Position numbers and translations under genes: made by a program | Origin: JBBSTY01 sp038235385 | GTDB lineage: Bacteria > Actinomycetota > Acidimicrobiia > Acidimicrobiales > Acidimicrobilacustridaceae | Assembly: GCA_038235385.1 (NCBI GenBank) | Contig: JBBSTY010000119.1 | Coordinates: 1-13,666, forward strand | Reading direction: 5' to 3' | DNA length: 13,666 nt | Shown here: piece after piece, positions 13,100 through 13,666 of the stretch | Layout of the letters: each line of letters opens with the position of its first letter | Position numbering within the stretch: the first letter of the stretch is position 1 | Notes under the pieces: model-generated | The model's input: only the letters and a program-made list of their open reading frames with translations | What the model was told of the DNA's origin: nothing | The model's database searches: none

Positions 13100-13129
13100 A
13101 GCCTAGATGACGTGCCATCGGACCGCCAA
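13100..13129 (-). promoter_or_regulatory. rpmH operon promoter (TTGGCG, 18 bp, TAGGCT)
   Basis: On the minus strand the -35 TTGGCG (13129-13124) and -10 TAGGCT (13105-13100) are separated by 18 bp, the best housekeeping promoter in the window. The start would be near 13093, giving rpmH a leader of about 150 nt. Confidence 0.65.
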
Positions 13130-13228
13130 CCGGGCGACGCTCGGCCCACCTGCCGGGAAGTGTGCCGACGGCGTGACCACGGCCTCGAGGTGGTGTGGCC
13201 GATCGCCCGGGGTCCGAGCCACGACGCC

Positions 13229-13259
13229 TTGCGCAGTCGATCCGGTGCGGTGCTACGGT
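13229..13259 (+). promoter_or_regulatory. Candidate dnaA promoter (TTGCGC, 19 bp, extended -10 TACGGT)
   Basis: TACGGT at 13254-13259 has TG one base before it (extended -10), and TTGCGC lies 19 bp upstream. The start near 13266 gives dnaA a leader of about 130 nt that contains the DnaA boxes, consistent with autoregulation. Confidence 0.5.
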
Positions 13260-13360
13260 GCCTGATCCTGCCTCAGGAACCTGGTCCGCGACGTGTGCGC
13301 CCCTGTCCAGCGGGGCACGAACAGACGGACCGGCCGGCCGGGTCGGCCCGTGATCAGTGA

Positions 13361-13369
13361 TTGTCCACA
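13361..13369 (+). promoter_or_regulatory. Perfect DnaA box (TTGTCCACA)
   Basis: Exact match to the high-GC actinobacterial DnaA box. It is part of an inverted pair with the site 2 bp further on. Confidence 0.85.
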
Positions 13370-13371
13370 GG

Positions 13372-13380
13372 TGTGGACGG
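13372..13380 (-). promoter_or_regulatory. DnaA-box-like site (CCGTCCACA on minus strand)
   Basis: Two mismatches to TTGTCCACA. It faces the perfect box across 2 bp. Confidence 0.55.
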
Positions 13381-13383
13381 CAC

Positions 13384-13392
13384 TGTGGACGG
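13384..13392 (-). promoter_or_regulatory. DnaA-box-like site (CCGTCCACA on minus strand), second copy
   Basis: Identical nonamer to the one at 13372, in the same direction, 12 bp on, ending 4 bp before the first dnaA ATG. A further one-mismatch site (TTGTCCACC) lies in the coding part at 13420-13428. Confidence 0.55.
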
Positions 13393-13396
13393 ATCG

Positions 13397-13666
13397 ATGG
13401 CTGTGGAGGCGTTGGGGCAGGTGGACAACGCAGACGTGCTGTGGAAAGCGTGCGCCGAGGCGCTGCGCGAGCAGGTGAGCGAAGCGGTCTGGCTCACCAC
13501 GTTCAACGGCATCGATCCGCTCACCCTCGTCGACGGTCGGCTCAGCCTCGGTGTGCCCTCATCGGTCGTGCGCGATCGCATCGAGGCCCGCTACCTCCCG
13601 CTCATCCGCGGTGCGCTGGCCGATGCCGGCTCGCCCCACGTCGACGTCGTCCTGTCGGTGCGCACC
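13397..13666 (+). CDS. dnaA: Chromosomal replication initiator DnaA (5' part, runs off right edge)
   Basis: The frame from ATG 13397 is open to the window end (90 codons). It shows DnaA domain I: ADVLWKACAEALREQVSEAVWLTTFNGIDPLTLVDGRLSLGVPSSVVRDRIEARYLPLIRGAL, matching the family pattern of W-x2-C-x3-L, the W-x-T-x-F step and the vP-x3-v-rd-ie-rYlpli ending. Domain I self-associates and recruits the helicase. The AAA+ and DNA-binding domains lie outside the window. The start is uncertain: in-frame GTGs exist at 13373, 13385, 13403 and 13421. The last would start the protein directly at MDNADVLW, with GGAGG 11 nt upstream. Position opposite rpmH and the upstream DnaA boxes support the identity. 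Confidence 0.95.
   Translation, partial: MAVEALGQVDNADVLWKACAEALREQVSEAVWLTTFNGIDPLTLVDGRLSLGVPSSVVRDRIEARYLPLIRGALADAGSPHVDVVLSVRT

Larger units (their letters stand above)
12945..13396. other. Divergent rpmH/dnaA promoter region
   Basis: This 452-bp gap contains no gene I can support. It holds the rpmH leader (12945-13093) with a hairpin at its 5' end, a good rpmH promoter (13100-13129), a candidate dnaA promoter (13229-13259) and DnaA boxes just before dnaA (13361-13392). The stretch 13130-13228 shows nothing recognisable. Confidence 0.8.

Noticed and set aside
12945..13118. N-terminal extension of bL34 from an ATG at 13118
   Set aside because: The ATG lies upstream of the predicted transcript start, and bL34 is complete from the GTG at 12944 with a good ribosome-binding site.
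12415..13149. rnpA frame open far upstream, enclosing rpmH entirely as in Thermus nested rnpA/rpmH
   Set aside because: The frame has no ATG, GTG or TTG between the TTG at 12813 and the ATG at 13149, and that ATG lies upstream of the predicted rpmH promoter. The upstream translation has no RnpA-like sequence.

Overview
The window is the left flank of a bacterial chromosome origin, from a GC-rich organism (third codon positions are overwhelmingly G/C, with many GTG starts). The gene order, kinase/discoidin protein - ECF sigma - anti-sigma - trxB - trxA > < parB - parA - rsmG - jag - yidC - yidD - rnpA - rpmH < > dnaA, matches the conserved actinobacterial dnaA-flanking block. The closest pattern known to me is the mycobacterial mviN-sigM-rsmA-trxB-trxC-cwlM-parB-parA-gid-jag-yidC-rnpA-rpmH-dnaA region. 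Differences from mycobacteria suggest a deep-branching actinobacterium, perhaps Acidimicrobiia; that placement is inference. The differences are a separate kinase in place of the MurJ-pseudokinase fusion, no cwlM amidase between trxA and parB, and an extra two-helix membrane protein before trxB.

Layout. Positions 1-188 hold the unrecognised 3' end of a plus-strand reading frame. Positions 246-1088 encode a DegV-family fatty-acid-binding protein. Positions 1169-2782 encode a membrane Ser/Thr kinase with an outward-facing discoidin-like domain. Positions 2858-4356 hold an ECF sigma factor and its overlapping membrane anti-sigma factor. Positions 4435-4839 encode a small two-helix membrane protein. 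Positions 4988-6532 encode thioredoxin reductase and thioredoxin. All of these read rightward. Positions 6533-7011 are a convergent non-coding gap with several DnaA-box-like nonamers. From 7012 to 12944 everything reads leftward: parB, parA, a 534-bp gap with three parS sites, then a tightly tiled operon rpmH-rnpA-yidD-yidC-jag-rsmG. A divergent promoter region (12945-13396) carries DnaA boxes and precedes the 5' end of dnaA, which runs off the right edge.

How the parts work together. DnaA starts replication, and its boxes lie just upstream of and within the start of its own gene. ParB loads at parS between parA and rsmG, and ParA segregates the new origins. The rpmH operon couples ribosome protein L34, RNase P protein, the membrane insertase YidC with its helper YidD, the RNA-binding protein KhpB/Jag and an rRNA methyltransferase. 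The left half is an envelope and redox stress block. Replication leaving an origin at or beyond dnaA would move leftward through 12.9-7.0 kb in the same direction as transcription, and head-on through 6.5-0.2 kb.

Most genes are ordinary housekeeping genes. The less ordinary items are the stand-alone kinase at the mviN locus, the DnaA-box cluster between trxA and parB, one parS inside a 30-bp near-perfect palindrome just behind rsmG, and a probably leaderless small membrane protein. I did not find a convincing new defence, mobile or biosynthetic system.
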